NCBI RefSeq assembly: GCF_000619945.1
Contig: NZ_JHVC01000003.1
Location: 62,001-126,000 of the forward strand
Direction: 5' to 3'
Source of the DNA: Clostridium lundense DSM 17049
GTDB lineage: Bacteria; Bacillota; Clostridia; Clostridiales; Clostridiaceae
Length of the DNA: 64,000 bases
The notes below the pieces were generated by a model. That model searched no databases and was not told where the DNA came from. It saw only the letters and a list, made by a program, of their open reading frames with translations. Positions within the stretch are counted from its first letter, which is position 1; every line of letters starts with the position of its first letter. A program made the position numbers and the translations under genes. Positions 62,695 through 64,000 of the stretch are shown piece after piece.

Positions 62695-63510
62695 ATGAAA
62701 ATATATAAATTTGCTGTTGTTACTTTAGCTATAATTCTACTCTTAAGTATATTTGCCCCATTAATATCTCCTTATGATCCTATAAAAGTTGATATGTCAA
62801 ATGCATTATTAACTTCTTGTAGAGAACATTTATTAGGAACAGATGCTTTAGGAAGAGATGTACTTAGTAGATTACTTTATGGTGGTCGAAGTTCCATTCT
62901 TCTATCTATTATAGCTTCAATAATAACTATGATCTTAGGCTTTATAATTGGAATACTATCTGGTTACTATGGTGGAAAATTAGATTCCTTTATACAAATA
63001 ATAGTAAGCATACTACAATCCATACCTTCAATGAGCTTTATGATTGCTATCATAGGAATAATGGGACCTGGTATAAAAAGCATATTGTTATCTGTAGTTA
63101 TTACATCTTGGGCTGGTTTTTCTAGAATAGTACGAAGTGAAGTTTTAAGTATACGTGAAGAAGATTATATAGAAGGTGCTAAAGCTATTGGTGCCATGGA
63201 CTTTTATATAATAATTCATCACATAATTCCAAATATAATAGGCCCCTTTATAGTTTTATTTACAGTAAGAATAGGCAAAGTTATATTATCCATAGCAAGT
63301 CTTAGTTTCTTAGGACTTGGATTGCAACCCCCTACCCCTGATTGGGGAATAATGATAAGTGATGCTAAAACCTATTATCTTAGTCATCCTATATTAATAA
63401 TAGCTCCTGGTATTGCTATTATGCTTTTAAGTTTAAGTATTAATATAATTGGAGATTTTATAAGAGATTATTTGGACAAAGGAAAAAATATTTATAATCA
63501 ATATATATAA
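62695..63510 (+). CDS. ABC importer permease (NikC/DppC type)
   Basis: GGAGGTGA sits before ATG 62695, so the protein is 271 residues; a frame starting at 62677 is rejected. Typical DppC features are the helix-1 to LISPYDP stretch, HLLGTDALGRDVLSRLLYGGRSSI, the EAA loop YIEGAKAIGAMDFYIIIHHIIPNIIGP and the C-terminal PPTPDWGIMISDAK. It follows the NikB-type permease with only one nucleotide between the stop and the ATG. It forms the heterodimeric channel with it. Confidence 0.93.
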   Translation: MKIYKFAVVTLAIILLLSIFAPLISPYDPIKVDMSNALLTSCREHLLGTDALGRDVLSRLLYGGRSSILLSIIASIITMILGFIIGILSGYYGGKLDSFIQIIVSILQSIPSMSFMIAIIGIMGPGIKSILLSVVITSWAGFSRIVRSEVLSIREEDYIEGAKAIGAMDFYIIIHHIIPNIIGPFIVLFTVRIGKVILSIASLSFLGLGLQPPTPDWGIMISDAKTYYLSHPILIIAPGIAIMLLSLSINIIGDFIRDYLDKGKNIYNQYI

Positions 63511-63534
63511 GAATACATAAATGAGGTAATTTTC

Positions 63535-64000
63535 ATGAACATGGATATATGTATAAAAAATTTAAATGTGGAGTTCCCCACTAAAGAAGGAAATGTGCGA
63601 GCTGTAGACAATATTTCTCTAGAAATACCTATGGGAAAAGTACTAGGGCTTATAGGTGAAACAGGTAGTGGTAAATCTGTATTAGGATTATCCATATTAG
63701 GACTTTTATCTGGTAATGCAATTATTTCTGGTGAAATATTATATAAAAATATTAATTTATTATCATTAGATATTGATAATATGAGAAATTTAAGAGGAAA
63801 TGATATATCTTTAATACCTCAAAATCCTGGTACTGCTTTAAATCCAATAATGAAGGTAGGAAAACAAATAAGTGAAGGAGCAGATGAAAATAGAAAAACT
63901 CGTAAAATCAAAGTACTTAATTTATTAAAAGAATTATTTCTTCCAGATCCTTATAAAGTTTCTCAGTCCTACCCCTTTGAGCTTAGTGGTGGTATGAAAC
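63535..64000 (+). CDS. ABC importer ATPase (NikD/DppD type), partial
   Basis: The frame opens at ATG 63535 behind GAGGTAA and is open to the window edge, giving 155 residues. Walker A is GETGSGKSV (about 41-49), followed by the Q-loop ISLIPQNPGTALNPIM that is typical of Opp/Nik/Dpp ATPases and the start of the signature FELSGGMK at the very end. Walker B and the C-terminal domain lie beyond the window. It should power the importer with a second ATPase expected next. Confidence 0.92.
   Translation, partial: MNMDICIKNLNVEFPTKEGNVRAVDNISLEIPMGKVLGLIGETGSGKSVLGLSILGLLSGNAIISGEILYKNINLLSLDIDNMRNLRGNDISLIPQNPGTALNPIMKVGKQISEGADENRKTRKIKVLNLLKELFLPDPYKVSQSYPFELSGGMK

Overview
The window is AT-rich DNA from a low-GC Gram-positive anaerobe, most likely a Clostridium sensu stricto. 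The evidence is strong GGAGG-type ribosome binding sites, occasional GTG/TTG starts, CWB2 wall-binding modules, many short intrinsic terminators and typical clostridial gene families. No rRNA, tRNA, CRISPR array, phage or intact transposase gene was seen.

Layout. 1-4717 (minus): a histidine kinase/OmpR regulator pair followed by a BcrA/Nat-like ABC exporter whose last gene runs off the left edge. 4935-11808 (minus): a LysM protein, then two surface-protein genes, a CWB2 protein and a very large modular protein with an FMN-binding domain. The large gene is interrupted by an A9 tract, and its third module continues in the -1 frame. A near-consensus Fur box lies at the promoter of this pair. 12242-15605 (minus): a corrinoid ABC importer (btuF-btuC-btuD) behind a cobalamin riboswitch. 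15807-18172: three unrecognised small acidic proteins, two of them clear paralogues, divergent from a PAP2/vanadium-haloperoxidase-fold protein. 18333-26734: Fe-alcohol dehydrogenase with a divergent HxlR regulator, an ABC-F ATPase with a ribosome-binding-site-sequestering leader, a small membrane protein, RtcB, and a MATE exporter with a divergent LysR regulator.

27122-31141 (plus): a complete vanG-type D-Ala-D-Ser operon (ligase, VanXY dipeptidase/carboxypeptidase, VanT serine racemase) without its own VanRS, but with two pairs of 11-bp direct repeats at the promoter. 31319-36132: EamA transporter, soluble CZB chemoreceptor, FG-GAP-like protein, and a Mn-responsive yybP-ykoY riboswitch with two terminators ahead of a GDT1-family exporter. 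36217-42503 (minus): an alpha-glucoside operon (LacI regulator, lipoprotein, two permeases, GH31 glucosidase) with paired operators. 42783-48102 (minus): an ABC-2 exporter with a CPBP (CAAX-like) membrane protease and two small proteins. 48392-49773 (plus): XRE-cupin regulator and an AlaX-like editing protein. 49789-51335 holds a possible MITE, a small membrane protein, a leucine-rich-repeat gene relic and a NarL-type response regulator, followed by its kinase up to 52506. 52555-59602: RpiR regulator, cytoplasmic class-A beta-lactamase-fold hydrolase, nitrilase, transporter and M20 amidohydrolase, divergent from a D-aminoacylase; together these look like salvage of acylated or D-amino acids. 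59850-64000 (plus): a second cobalamin riboswitch ahead of a NikA/Dpp-type ABC importer, so cobalt or nickel is a plausible substrate. The importer is cut by the right edge.

Across the window at least six copies of a REP/REPIN-like palindrome (GGGACAGTTATCAACTT type) sit just past gene 3' ends. Main candidates for undescribed biology are the Fur-controlled flavin surface protein with its frameshift tract, the small-protein/PAP2 locus, and the B12-riboswitch-controlled NikA-type importer.
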